Of a stretch of 64,000 nt of DNA, positions 43,523 to 53,030 are shown one piece after another (within the stretch, counting starts at the first letter, position 1; each line of letters starts with the position of its first letter). The notes beneath the pieces were generated by a model. The model made no database searches, was not told the origin of the DNA, and worked only from the letters and a program-made list of their open reading frames with translations. The position numbers were made by a program, and so were the translations under genes. This DNA comes from CAYWXK01 sp964462515. Its GTDB lineage: Bacteria; Planctomycetota; Phycisphaerae; Sedimentisphaerales; Anaerobacaceae. The DNA is taken from assembly GCA_964462515.1 (NCBI GenBank), contig CAYWXK010000018.1:17548-81547 (forward strand), written 5' to 3'.

Positions 43523-43745
43523 CAATAATTCGTGGAAGATTTTGATATTATTTTGGAATTAGAAGGTTTGGCTGCGCAGCCAAGCGTTTTATCCGCCTCT
43601 GGCGGATTAATATGGGAAACCCCAGTTAATAGAAGAAAGGGTTCACCCCATAGCTATTATGTTTGTGGTTTTTTGATTTCCGGGGCCGAATCAATAGTCA
43701 ATCGTAATTTGCTTCGAAAGGACATCGCTTTTTAAGGAGGTTACC

Positions 43746-43862
43746 ATGAAAGACAAGAGCAAGCGTTCGCTGAACTGGCCAATGGTCTTCGTCTCGGTTT
43801 GTGCGCTTGTGATTTGCGGCGCCTGTGCCAAGAAGAATGAAAGTGTAATGGCGTTATGGTGA
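43746..43862 (+). pseudogene. Truncated lipoprotein N-terminus (38 aa)
   Basis: A perfect AAGGAGGT precedes an ATG; the product carries a signal peptide with lipobox ICGAC (WPMVFVSVCALVICGACAKK) and ends after 9 further residues. Too short for a lipoprotein of known type; probably a broken 5' end left when the GC-rich block arrived, or a toxin-antidote-like small lipopeptide. It overlaps nothing else. Confidence 0.4.
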
Positions 43863-43922
43863 TGGTGCCTGAGCAGTTACGATATGTTTGCAAACTGCCA
43901 AGTCCCAAAAGGAGTCTGGCCG

Positions 43923-45026
43923 ATGAGAAAACACATTGTTGAGTTGATTCTATTTGTGGTTGTTGCACTGGCAGCGCCGGTGCATCCGGCGTTTGCCCAG
44001 CAGGCCGGCCCAAACAACCCCCTGAAACAAACTGGCAAAAGCCCGGTAAAGGTCTTCATTCTCGCCGGGCAGTCGAACATGGAGGGCCAAGGCGTGGCCG
44101 ACCTCGAAGGCAAGGACTACAACCAAGGTAGAGGTACGCTCAACTTTCTCATGAAGGATCCCGCTAAAGGACCTCTCTTCAAGCATCTCAAAAATGACAA
44201 AGGCCAATGGGCGGTTCGGGATGATGTTTGGGTTCGATACAAGCCCGAGGACGGTCCCGTCAAATCCGGCCTGCTTACTCTTGGCTTCACACCCTATGGC
44301 GGCAAACACCACTTTGGTCCTGAGCTGCAGTTTGGCCATGTTATGGGCAACTATTTCACCAACCAAGTTTTGCTCATCAAAACCGCCTGGGGTGGCAAGA
44401 GCCTTTACAAGGATTTCCGCCCGCCCAGCTCCGGCGACCAAGTGGGCCCCTATTATACGAAGATGATCGTTGAGGTCCGCGAGGCACTGGCCAACCTCAA
44501 GAACGATTTCCCCGGCTACGATAGCGGCGGATACGAGTTGGCGGGATTCGTCTGGTACCAGGGTTGGAACGACGGCTGCGATCCGAAGAATGCTGTCCCT
44601 GAGTACGAGGCCAACCTGGCGAACCTGATTAAGGACCTGCGCAAAGATCTCCTGGCGTCGAAGCTTCCGGTCGTGGTCGGCGAGTTGACCGGTCCCTGGG
44701 TCCAGGCTGAAGGTGCGTGGGCAGCCCTGCGACAAGCACAGGCAGGTGCGGCGGCCCGCCCCGAGTTCAAAGGCACAGTGCGGTTTGTCGAAACTCATGA
44801 TTTTGTGCGGAAGCCGGAGGATTCCCCCTGCCCTGGGCACGGCCATCATGAGTTCGCCAACGCCGAGACCTATTTCCTGGTCGGGAATGCTCTGGGCCAA
44901 GGGATGAAGAAACTGCTCCAGGAAGACCACACCCTTCCCACGCCTGACCCAGCGAAACCCGCCTCGCATGCCGTTGGCAGTATCGAAGGATGGACAGTAC
45001 GAATTGACGACCGGCCTATCCAATGA
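43923..45026 (+). CDS. Secreted SASA-domain (sialate O-acetylesterase-like) carbohydrate esterase
   Basis: 367 residues from ATG 43923 (GGAG upstream; the frame opens earlier). Signal peptide (LILFVVVALAAPVHPAFA). SGNH-type esterase: block I FILAGQSNMEGQG with the serine, WGGKSL, GFVWYQGWNDGC (glycine/asparagine block), and a late GHGHHEFANAETYF containing candidate aspartate/histidine partners. Removes acetyl or similar esters from glycans. GC-richer and with more C/G-ending codons than its neighbours, like the next gene, so probably acquired together. Confidence 0.82.
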   Translation: MRKHIVELILFVVVALAAPVHPAFAQQAGPNNPLKQTGKSPVKVFILAGQSNMEGQGVADLEGKDYNQGRGTLNFLMKDPAKGPLFKHLKNDKGQWAVRDDVWVRYKPEDGPVKSGLLTLGFTPYGGKHHFGPELQFGHVMGNYFTNQVLLIKTAWGGKSLYKDFRPPSSGDQVGPYYTKMIVEVREALANLKNDFPGYDSGGYELAGFVWYQGWNDGCDPKNAVPEYEANLANLIKDLRKDLLASKLPVVVGELTGPWVQAEGAWAALRQAQAGAAARPEFKGTVRFVETHDFVRKPEDSPCPGHGHHEFANAETYFLVGNALGQGMKKLLQEDHTLPTPDPAKPASHAVGSIEGWTVRIDDRPIQ

Positions 45027-45090
45027 TGTTTACGAAAGGTTGTACGATTGAATCCCAATAAACCGAATAAGTTATCAAAGAAGGCAGAGT

Positions 45091-46776
45091 ATGATTAATG
45101 CAAAATCCCATTCCGCTGTTCGGCCAAGTCTGTGCCGGTTCTCGGCATGCTTTCTCATCATGTTTTTGGCTATCGGGGAATATCCCATCGCGGCAGACAG
45201 TCAGAAACCGCGGCTTGTGTCGCAGGGCCTGTCGGGTTATGTCAGCATGGATGTGCCGGCTCCGCCGGACGACTATGGTTACGGCGTCAGCCTCTATTCC
45301 ACCGCCTGGCCTCTGCTGGAAAGCCCCCTGCGCGATTTTCAGATTGGATTGGCATCCATCTGGATCGTCCCGGACAACCGGCAGATCGACTATCCTTTGC
45401 TGCCTACTGGGACCGTGGCGCGTGACAACTGGCCGGAGCGCGGTCCGAGCTACCGGGATGTGTTTCAGACCATCGAGGGCGGGCTGGGGTTCTGGGCCAG
45501 CACTCGCTTTGGGTCCACCACCGCTAAGTTTCGCATGAACGGAACCCCCAATGGCTACAACCACGAGATTTCGTCGCCGGGTTGGGGCTTTGGCGACACG
45601 ACGGCGCTTCAACCGGAGCAGATGGGTATCGCCCAGATCAGTGCACGACTTCTGGTGCCTCCCGATGGACTCACTTTCCGGGATGGAACCTGCGGCGAGC
45701 TGTTCGGCTACGCTTGGATGGTGCTGCCGTTGACGGAGCCGAAGAGCACGACCGCCGGTTTGCCGGTTTCCACCGGCAATCAGTGCTGGACGCTCTTCAT
45801 CAACGCGAAGAATTTCAAAGGCCCCGTGGCCTTCTATACCCCCGCTACCTGGAGCCGTATCTCGCGCCGATACGCTCCCGCCGTGGGGCGCGGCCTGGAT
45901 GCCCGCCCAGGGCTGGTCACCGGCGGCGCCATCGAGATCAACACCGTGCCGCGTTTCGTAGGCACGGATGCGAAGGGCACGGTTTACACCCGCATTCCCC
46001 GGCTGCAGTTCCCGACGGACGACCAGGGACGGACGATCCTAATCCACAACCTGACGCACTACTCCAAGGAGGCGCTCTACCGCCAAGTGGAACAGTGGCT
46101 GGCGGGGCGCGAAGTGGCCTCCGGCAAATTCAACGAGCAAGGTGCGGTGGTCCCGCCTTGCAAGGCGGAACCATTGGACGTGCGACAGGGTTCGGAGAAA
46201 GCGCCTATCCGGGGTTGCGAAAGTTGGGTGGAAACCCGCGCCTTTGACAAGACCACCTTCGGTCTGCAGTGGAAGCCGTCCGTGCTGGAGCCGTGGACTG
46301 GCTCGATGCGGCGAGGCGCCTTTCCTGAATATTGCAGGCAGGAAGGCAAGGAGTTGCTGGCCGTGACCGCCGACGCTGTCCCCGATGAAACCGGCCTGAA
46401 GGAGGCACGTTTCAAACCCGCCGTCACGAATCAATCCTACACCTCACCTGAAACCCGCGATACCTGCTGGAAGAGACCCGGTCCCAAGGCCGGTCCGTTT
46501 CAAGCGCAACTCTCCGACGGAAGCGTCGTGACTTACTGGTGGTACCGGTTCATCGACCAGCCCTCTCTACAGGACGCGGATATGAGTGAATCGGAGAAAA
46601 ATCGGCTGCAAACCATTGTCGAGAAGCTTCACACCCATTGGACCATGGACAAGGAATACCTGCCCCCGCCGGGGCTGGGGACGCTGGCTGCCCTCGATGC
46701 CTCGCTCATCATCACGCCGCCGAAAGGACTCGAAGTTGGCTACGTTCCGGTTGCCACCCGTCAATCACCGCCATGA
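45091..46776 (+). CDS. Secreted protein of unknown function, GC-rich
   Basis: 561 residues. Signal peptide about residues 13-34 (CRFSACFLIMFLAIGEYPIAA). No family recognised: strand-rich with many W/Y and GxP turns (DVPAPPDDYGYGVSLYSTAWPLLESP, PGWGFGDTTALQPEQMG and YWWYRFIDQP). The composition (strong G/C third positions) is unlike most of the window and like the preceding esterase, so the pair probably forms an acquired block. GGCAGAG is a weak ribosome site. Function unknown; a carbohydrate-related role is only a guess from the neighbour. Confidence 0.7.
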   Translation: MINAKSHSAVRPSLCRFSACFLIMFLAIGEYPIAADSQKPRLVSQGLSGYVSMDVPAPPDDYGYGVSLYSTAWPLLESPLRDFQIGLASIWIVPDNRQIDYPLLPTGTVARDNWPERGPSYRDVFQTIEGGLGFWASTRFGSTTAKFRMNGTPNGYNHEISSPGWGFGDTTALQPEQMGIAQISARLLVPPDGLTFRDGTCGELFGYAWMVLPLTEPKSTTAGLPVSTGNQCWTLFINAKNFKGPVAFYTPATWSRISRRYAPAVGRGLDARPGLVTGGAIEINTVPRFVGTDAKGTVYTRIPRLQFPTDDQGRTILIHNLTHYSKEALYRQVEQWLAGREVASGKFNEQGAVVPPCKAEPLDVRQGSEKAPIRGCESWVETRAFDKTTFGLQWKPSVLEPWTGSMRRGAFPEYCRQEGKELLAVTADAVPDETGLKEARFKPAVTNQSYTSPETRDTCWKRPGPKAGPFQAQLSDGSVVTYWWYRFIDQPSLQDADMSESEKNRLQTIVEKLHTHWTMDKEYLPPPGLGTLAALDASLIITPPKGLEVGYVPVATRQSPP

Positions 46777-46902
46777 GGTGCACGAGCACAACTACCTCGC
46801 CCGTCCGTGCCGACCCCGCCCAGCCACGGATAATCCGACGAGTCACGAGGTAATCTGCCCCCTGAATCCGCCGGCAGACTACTTTCCGCCCTGGCAGAGG
46901 AG

Positions 46903-47040
46903 AGCATAGAAAACCAAACCTGACTTTTGCTTGAAACTATTACATTTCCGCTAAGATTCTTGTATCATTACGATGCTGAATGGCTTGATTGTAGAGCCAG
47001 GCTTTTAATATGGGAAATGTCAGGTAAAATGAAAGGGCAC
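46903..47040. repeat. Upstream module of the second LRR gene
   Basis: Includes a segment (GAGCATA, CCAAACCTGACTTTT, GATTCTTGTAT) repeated after the gene at 49149-49215, then GCTTTTAATATGGG, and the 30-bp element shared with 42135-42164. The module recurs in front of the gene at 49361. Confidence 0.65.
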
Positions 47041-47044
47041 AGAT

Positions 47045-49126
47045 ATGAGAAACTTAATTTCTTTCACAGCGATATTTCTATCAGCAATTCTGCTGATAAG
47101 TGGCTGCAGACGCAAAGAACCGGCACAGATTGATAATGCTGACATTGTCCGTAAAGCCATAGCTTCTCAGTTAAAGAAGAAACCCAAAGATGTAAATGAA
47201 AGCGATTATGCTAAGGTAACATCTTTAGACCTTTCTCGCTCGCTACTTTTTGACCTTACGCCTCTGAAGGCTCTTATTAACCTGCAAGATCTTAACCTTT
47301 GGGGAACACAAGTGTCTGACCTTGAGCCTCTGAAGGGCCTTATTAGTCTGAATAATCTTCATCTTTACAACACGAAGGTTAGAAACCTCGAACCGCTAAA
47401 AGGATTATCAAACCTGCAAGCTCTTGGCCTTTCCAAAACGCTGGTCAGTGACCTCAAACCGCTAAAAGGGCTATCAAAACTGGGAGGTCTTATTCTTTCC
47501 GGCACCTCTGTCAGCGACATCGAACCACTAAAGGGGATGTCAAGCCTGCAAGTGCTTTTGCTTGACGGCACGCAGGTCAGTGACATCGAACCGCTAAAAG
47601 AGCTATCAAAAGTGTACATGCTTTGGCTTGACAGTACGCAGGTCAGCAACCTCGAACCTCTAAAGGGGCTATCAAACCTGCAAAAGCTTCGGATTTCCAA
47701 CACGCAGGTCAGCGACCTCGAACCACTAAAAGGACTATTAAAACTGCAAACGCTTCACCTTTCCAAGACGCAGATAAAAGACCTTGAGGTGATAAAGGAG
47801 CTAAAAAACCTGCAGGATCTTTGGCTTGACGGTACGCCGGTCAGTGACCTCGAACCACTAAGGGGATTATCAAATCTGCAACAGCTTTTCCTTTACGACA
47901 CCCTTGTCAGCAACATCGAACCGCTAAAAGGGCTATCAAATCTGCAAGGACTTTCCCTTGACGACACGGCGATCATCGACCTCGAACCGCTAAAAGGATT
48001 ATCAAACCTGCAAAGTCTTGGCCTTTACAGAACGCTGGTCAGCGACCTCGAACCGCTAAAAGGACTATCAAACCTGCAAACGCTTGACCTTAGAAACACG
48101 CAGGTCAGCAACATCGAACCGCTAAAGGGGCTATCAAACCTGCAAGAGCTTGACCTTGACGGCACGGGTGTAGGTGATAAGCAGGTAAATGAGCTTCAAA
48201 AGGCCCTTCCGAAGCTAAAGATTAAAGGTGGTCTGACAGGTCAAGAAAGCAAAAAATTACCCGCCGTACCGGCGGCAAAGGCAAAAAGTAAAGATGCCTA
48301 TATCATCCGCGAGGAGATAGCCAGCCGGTTACAAAAGAAACCGTATGAATTGACCGATGAAGATTATAAGAAGACTACAGGATTAATTATCCAACATCCT
48401 ATTTCTAACCTCGAGCCGATAAGAGAGCTAAAGAACCTGCAAGAGCTTCGGCTTCGCAACAACACACAGGTCATTGACCTCGAACCGTTAAAGGGCCTAT
48501 CTAACCTGCAAACGCTTAGGCTTTCCGGCACGCAGGTCAGCAACATTGAACCGCTAAAAGGTCTTACAAATCTGAAATGGCTTGAGCTTTCCGGCACGAA
48601 GATAAATGACCTTGAACCACTAAAGGGATTATCAAACCTGCAATATCTTGACCTTTCCAAAACGCTGGTCAGTGACCTCGAACCGCTAAAAGGGCTGTCA
48701 AACCTGCAAACGCTTGACCTTAGAGGCACGCAGGTCAGTAACATCGAACCGCTAAAAGGATTATCAAACCTGCATACGCTTGATCTTTTTGGCACCCCTG
48801 TCGGCAACATCGAGCCGCTAAAGGGGCTGTCAAACTTGCAGTCTCTTAACCTTTCCCGCACACATGTCATTGACCTCGAACCGCTAAAGGGGTTATCAAC
48901 GCTGTTGGCTCTCGAACTTTTCCACACGCAGGTTAGAGACATCGAACCGTTAAAGGGCCTATCTAACCTGCAAACGCTTAGGCTTTCCAGCACGCAGGTC
49001 AGCAACATTGAACCGCTGAAAGGTCTTACAAATCTGAAATGGCTTGAGCTTTCCGGTACGCCTATAAGTGATAAGCAGGTAGATGAGCTTAAAAAGGCAA
49101 TGCCTAAGCTGGACATTCTTCGATAA
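47045..49126 (+). CDS. Double-module leucine-rich repeat lipoprotein
   Basis: 693 residues. Lipoprotein signal (AIFLSAILLISGC). Module 1: a cap (ADIVRKAIASQLKKKPKD), about 14 repeats of 22 residues (VSDLEPLKGLSNLQxLxLxxT), and an end cap GDKQVNELQKALPKLKI. Module 2 restarts with a second cap (SKDAYIIREEIASRLQKKP), about 10 repeats, and DKQVDELKKAMPKLDIL. Module 2's cap is nearly that of the LRR protein at 40846, so the gene looks like a fusion of two LRR genes. Units of 66 bp are nearly identical at the DNA level (the TTATCAAACCTGCAA stretch), which favours unequal crossing-over. Surface-exposed protein binding is likely. Confidence 0.9.
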   Translation: MRNLISFTAIFLSAILLISGCRRKEPAQIDNADIVRKAIASQLKKKPKDVNESDYAKVTSLDLSRSLLFDLTPLKALINLQDLNLWGTQVSDLEPLKGLISLNNLHLYNTKVRNLEPLKGLSNLQALGLSKTLVSDLKPLKGLSKLGGLILSGTSVSDIEPLKGMSSLQVLLLDGTQVSDIEPLKELSKVYMLWLDSTQVSNLEPLKGLSNLQKLRISNTQVSDLEPLKGLLKLQTLHLSKTQIKDLEVIKELKNLQDLWLDGTPVSDLEPLRGLSNLQQLFLYDTLVSNIEPLKGLSNLQGLSLDDTAIIDLEPLKGLSNLQSLGLYRTLVSDLEPLKGLSNLQTLDLRNTQVSNIEPLKGLSNLQELDLDGTGVGDKQVNELQKALPKLKIKGGLTGQESKKLPAVPAAKAKSKDAYIIREEIASRLQKKPYELTDEDYKKTTGLIIQHPISNLEPIRELKNLQELRLRNNTQVIDLEPLKGLSNLQTLRLSGTQVSNIEPLKGLTNLKWLELSGTKINDLEPLKGLSNLQYLDLSKTLVSDLEPLKGLSNLQTLDLRGTQVSNIEPLKGLSNLHTLDLFGTPVGNIEPLKGLSNLQSLNLSRTHVIDLEPLKGLSTLLALELFHTQVRDIEPLKGLSNLQTLRLSSTQVSNIEPLKGLTNLKWLELSGTPISDKQVDELKKAMPKLDILR

Positions 49127-49360
49127 AGGCCGAGCCGCCCTGACAAAAAAGAGCATAAAAACCCAAACCTGACTTTTTCTCAAAACTGTTTCATTGCAGG
49201 CAGGATTCTTGTATTATGGCGTCAGCCATCCCGTTGATTATCTTACTGAACATCTTGATTGTGTAGCCGGGCGTTTTATCAGCCCCGCCTACGACGGGTA
49301 AACTCTGGCGGATTAATATGGGAAATGTCAACTCAAACATCAATAGGAAAGGTCAAAACG

Positions 49361-50779
49361 ATGCGAAATAAAAATGGAACATACAGGAGAGTCTGCGTTA
49401 TCGCAATAACGGCGATTTTACTCAATGCCAGTGTTTGGGCGGCGGAAGGCAAGGCGCAAACAGCCAAATACGTCGATTACGTGGCGGAGCTTAATAAGCT
49501 GGGGATGGCCGGCCGCTCTGAATACCTTAATGCGGCACTTTTCTATCAAGATGCTATTAAGCTATACGTGAAAGGGTCGGACGAACAAGTGAAGCTGGTA
49601 TCCCAAAAAGGCTGGCCTGCGGATTTTCCCGCCAGCGAACAACAACTATTGAGAGAATGGGTGCAGTCGAACTCGCAGGCCTTGTCACAACTGGAACTCG
49701 GCTCGAAGAAACCGTATTGCTGGTTTCAGCTTTCTTCGGTTCATTATGGTAGTCCCGTTGATGGTACTCTCATGGCAGTTCTGGTACCGGATTTGGCTGA
49801 GTATAGAAACCTTGGTCGGGCAATCACCTTGCGCGCAAAATTCTCCGCAGCAGAGGGCAACATCGATAAAGCATTAACGGATATCGTAACCTGTTATCAC
49901 TGCGGCTTGCATCGGCAAATGGGAGGGCCAAAGATTCTTGTTGAGCAGTTGGTGGGGATAGCCATCAGAGCGTTGGCCGTTCAGACCGCATTTGACATTC
50001 TTGACAGAACAAAACCCAATAAGGATTTGCTTGCAGCTTTGCAGAGGCAAATGGAGGGACTTTCTACAAATGAAAGTTACATACCGGACTTCCAGGCCGA
50101 AAAGAATTCGCTGTTAGATATTATTCAAAGAATATTTACTGATGATGGAAAGGGCGATGGCCAGATAGATATGCCTTCAGCTAATGCAATCCTACCCGCG
50201 GCTGTGTCTATGTCAATGTCAGAGGGAGCTGGTGGTGTAAGCGGCGGGACTTTTGAGTCTCTGATGAGAGGACTGCGGCGCCGCCAGACAACCGAAACGG
50301 AAGAAAAATTCTACAAGTATTTGGAGTTGGCATCTCGGAAATCACCGTGGCAATGGAAGGCCGAAAACGTCGAACAAGAAATTCAAAAAATAGCCAAAGA
50401 AAATGCTTTGGTTGGGATGTTTTGCCCGTTATCACCAAGAATTACGCAAGTATTCGCTCGGTGCAGGGCTGACAGCTATGGTCTGATTACAACGCTGGCA
50501 TTACTGCGTTACAAAGCTGATAAAGGCCAATTCCCAGACAAACTTGATGAGCTTGTTTCGGCTGGCTATCTCAATATCCTGCGGAGCGACCCTTTCAGCG
50601 GCAGGCCGTTTGGTGGCAGACCGTTTGCCTATAAACGAGTCGGCGAAGATTTCACACTTTATAGTTTTGGCACAAATCTCAAAGACGATGGAGGCAAGCT
50701 TGGGCTTACTACAAAAGGCCTACCTACGAGGTGGGCAGATGATGGCGACGCGGTCTTTTGGCCTGTGTTGAGGCAATAA
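49361..50779 (+). CDS. Secreted protein with GspG-like C-terminal tail
   Basis: 472 residues from ATG 49361 (AGGAAAGG); 34 codons earlier in the frame belong to the upstream repeat module. Signal peptide (VCVIAITAILLNASVWAA). Long helical middle (AEYRNLGRAITLRAKFSAAEG and on) resembling tetratricopeptide-like Planctomycetota proteins. The last ~90 residues (ALLRYKADKGQFPDKLDELV, DPFSGRPFG, YKRVGEDFTLYSFGTNLKDDGG) look like the C-terminal beta-region of major pseudopilins. This is a recurrent but unnamed family as far as I know. Function unknown, periplasmic. Confidence 0.75.
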   Translation: MRNKNGTYRRVCVIAITAILLNASVWAAEGKAQTAKYVDYVAELNKLGMAGRSEYLNAALFYQDAIKLYVKGSDEQVKLVSQKGWPADFPASEQQLLREWVQSNSQALSQLELGSKKPYCWFQLSSVHYGSPVDGTLMAVLVPDLAEYRNLGRAITLRAKFSAAEGNIDKALTDIVTCYHCGLHRQMGGPKILVEQLVGIAIRALAVQTAFDILDRTKPNKDLLAALQRQMEGLSTNESYIPDFQAEKNSLLDIIQRIFTDDGKGDGQIDMPSANAILPAAVSMSMSEGAGGVSGGTFESLMRGLRRRQTTETEEKFYKYLELASRKSPWQWKAENVEQEIQKIAKENALVGMFCPLSPRITQVFARCRADSYGLITTLALLRYKADKGQFPDKLDELVSAGYLNILRSDPFSGRPFGGRPFAYKRVGEDFTLYSFGTNLKDDGGKLGLTTKGLPTRWADDGDAVFWPVLRQ

Positions 50780-50992
50780 GGGACTACGGCCGGAACACAT
50801 TGCGATTCTTATTTCCTTCCTTGTCTTGACGTAAAAGACTTTCCATGTTATTTTGGTTGCTGGACTTTTTCGGATTGCCGCAATGAAAGACCGTGTGTTT
50901 GCGTCTTTAATTGTAAAATTAGGTAAGGCTTGTCTATAAGACGACGATTGGTTGAACTTTAACTTTTTTAACTTATGAGGGAGGATATTGCT

Positions 50993-52264
50993 ATGAAACG
51001 ATATCTGATTTCAATGACTATTTTGCTGGTGGTTTTGCTGATGGCCTGGGCGGTGTTTGCCCAGGAAACAGGCAGAGAGACCCCCGCTCGCGAAGGCGGC
51101 AGAAGAGGGAGGCTGACAGATGTCAACCGGCCTGCAGGCCCGGGGGCATTTGAGGGGCTCTCGCCTGAAGAAAGAGCCAAGATGAGGGAAAGATTTGGCC
51201 AGATGTCTGAAGAGGAGAGGGAGAAGTTCAGGGCTCAAATGCGCGAAAGACCTGAAGCCATACGACCGCTGCTGGGGCGTGAGGAGCAACTAAAGGTAGT
51301 TGCAGCAATTGAGGAGCAGCTTACAAAGCTAAAAGAATTTATAAAATCGCAGATGGGGCCTGAGGAGTTTGCGAAGCTGCGTGAGCTTGCCGCCGAAGAA
51401 AGAACCAAAATGAGGGAGAAATTAACACAGACTTTTGAAGAGCGGCGAAAAATACTTGACGCAATTGAACAGCAGATTGCCAGGCTGAGAGGCGAAAGGC
51501 AGCGGATAGAAGAGCCCCAACGGATTATCGGTGACCTGCAGGCACTTCGCGAATTGGCCGTTCAGGAAAAAGCCCAGGAAACAACAAAACGTATCGACCA
51601 GCTTATCGAGCAGCGCCAGAAAGAAATTGAGCAGAGATTCCGCGGCCCGCTCGAAGGGCCGGCAAGACCCCCAAGACCTGAGGGGGGGGTAGAGCCGCCG
51701 ATGCCGCCGATACGGAAACCAGAAGGGGTCCGGGTGCCACAAGGCGGCAAAAAAGCACCCGACTTTACGCTGAAGAGCTTTGACGGTAAGACCGTAAAAC
51801 TTTCCGATTATCAGGGCAAGATTGTGGTGCTGGAGTGGTTCAATTTTGAGTGTCCGTATGATATGGGCCATTACGGACAGAAAAAGACAATGATTGAGCT
51901 TGCCAACAAATACAAAGACAAAAACGTTGTTTGGCTTGCGGTTAACAGCACAAGTCATATAACTGTCGAATCGAACAAAAAGTTTGCCGCTGAGCATAAG
52001 CTGCCGTATCCCATACTGGATGACAGAGCGGGGACAGTCGGTCATTCCTATGATGCACAGACGACGCCGCATATATTTATCATAGATTCCGGCGGCAATA
52101 TCGTTTATAACGGCGCAATTGATAATGCACCATTGGGCAAAACCGTTGAAGGGCAAGCGTATATGAACTATGTAGATAAAGCTCTGGAAGAGTTGACTGC
52201 TGGCAAGGCGGTAACTACAGCCAGCACCAAGCCTTATGGCTGCACGGTAAAGTATCCGCGATAG
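50993..52264 (+). CDS. Redoxin (AhpC/TSA-like) with coiled-coil PEER-repeat front
   Basis: 423 residues from ATG 50993 (GGGAGG). Signal peptide (ISMTILLVVLLMAWAVFA). Residues ~40-210 are charged helix with PEER-type motifs (LSPEERAKMRERFGQMSEEE). A proline-rich hinge follows, then a thioredoxin-fold domain from about 245 (KAPDFTLKSFDGKTVKLSDYQGKIVVLEWFNFECPYD). It has a single cysteine in ECPYD, later AVNSTSHITVESNKKF, and the cis-proline region TTPHIFII. A peroxiredoxin-like reductase of the periplasm. The front part is paralogous to the next gene. Confidence 0.85.
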   Translation: MKRYLISMTILLVVLLMAWAVFAQETGRETPAREGGRRGRLTDVNRPAGPGAFEGLSPEERAKMRERFGQMSEEEREKFRAQMRERPEAIRPLLGREEQLKVVAAIEEQLTKLKEFIKSQMGPEEFAKLRELAAEERTKMREKLTQTFEERRKILDAIEQQIARLRGERQRIEEPQRIIGDLQALRELAVQEKAQETTKRIDQLIEQRQKEIEQRFRGPLEGPARPPRPEGGVEPPMPPIRKPEGVRVPQGGKKAPDFTLKSFDGKTVKLSDYQGKIVVLEWFNFECPYDMGHYGQKKTMIELANKYKDKNVVWLAVNSTSHITVESNKKFAAEHKLPYPILDDRAGTVGHSYDAQTTPHIFIIDSGGNIVYNGAIDNAPLGKTVEGQAYMNYVDKALEELTAGKAVTTASTKPYGCTVKYPR

Positions 52265-52431
52265 GGCGGGATTGATAAAGCCCTCAGCGAACAGTTTTCT
52301 AATGGAAAGGAAGGCTAAGGAGATAGTTTTTTACAAAGCAAAGGATACAATAGTTATGTAATTGAACGCCAATTCCCACAGTGGGAGTTGGTCGGATTTA
52401 ATTTTTTTAACCTATTCTGGAGGATATTGTT

Positions 52432-52950
52432 ATGAAGAAGTATGTAATTGCAAGTGTTGCTATTTTGGTAGTTCTGGCGGCTTGCTGGGTTGTATTTGGG
52501 CAGGCTGAAACCGGGCAGAGGGAACGTTTTGCCCAGTACCGTGAAATGCAGATTAAGGCGGCTGCCTCACTTGTGGAACAGGCTGGAAAACTCAAAACAG
52601 CCCTGGAGGCACCCGTCCCCGGGATGCCGGCCGGCGGGTTCCAGAATCTTTCCGAAGAGGAAAGAACCAAAATGAGAGAAACAATGACCAAGAGACGCGA
52701 AGAGCAGCAGCAGATAGTGGGAGCGGTCGAGATGGAGCTTGCGAAAGTGAAAGGGTCAAGGCAGTTGCAGAGGGAACAAGAGGAAGGAACAAAAGAGCTT
52801 CAGGCAATTCGTGAGTTAGCCGAGAAGGAGCAGGCCAAGGAGACACTCAAGGGTATCGACGAGTTGATAGCCAAGCGCCAGAAGGCGTTCGAGGACAGGC
52901 TGGCGAAACTTGGGCTGCAGTTGTTCCAGAGGCCGGGTGGCGGGCAGTAG
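52432..52950 (+). CDS. Secreted coiled-coil protein paralogous to the redoxin front
   Basis: 172 residues. Signal peptide (ASVAILVVLAACWVVFG). The rest is helical: LSEEERTKMRETMTKRREEQ corresponds to the PEER motifs of the preceding protein, and ELQAIRELAEKEQAKETLKGIDELIAKRQ to its LQALRELAVQEKAQETTKRIDQLIEQRQ. It looks like a duplicate of that N-terminal part without the redoxin domain. Upstream sequences are also alike (GGAGGATATTG before both starts). Function unknown, periplasmic. Confidence 0.75.
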   Translation: MKKYVIASVAILVVLAACWVVFGQAETGQRERFAQYREMQIKAAASLVEQAGKLKTALEAPVPGMPAGGFQNLSEEERTKMRETMTKRREEQQQIVGAVEMELAKVKGSRQLQREQEEGTKELQAIRELAEKEQAKETLKGIDELIAKRQKAFEDRLAKLGLQLFQRPGGGQ

Positions 52951-53030
52951 AAAGAATCCTAAGGGGCATAGACAGCCGAGATGCTGTTCGGCTTGCAATG
53001 GTTGTTAGAGGAGGCTTTTTCTGCCTGGAC

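Noticed and set aside
43950..45023. Long minus-strand open frame opposite the SASA esterase
   Set aside because: It is a shadow of a GC-rich plus-strand gene, with no recognisable domain or ribosome site.
45582..46434. Other-frame open frames within the GC-rich unknown gene
   Set aside because: Arginine- and proline-rich translations typical of high-GC shadow frames; the chosen frame has a signal peptide.
40846..49126. Regular 66-bp repeats that could be mistaken for a CRISPR array
   Set aside because: The repeats are entirely coding, in frame, and give 22-residue leucine-rich repeats; there are no unique spacers and no cas genes.
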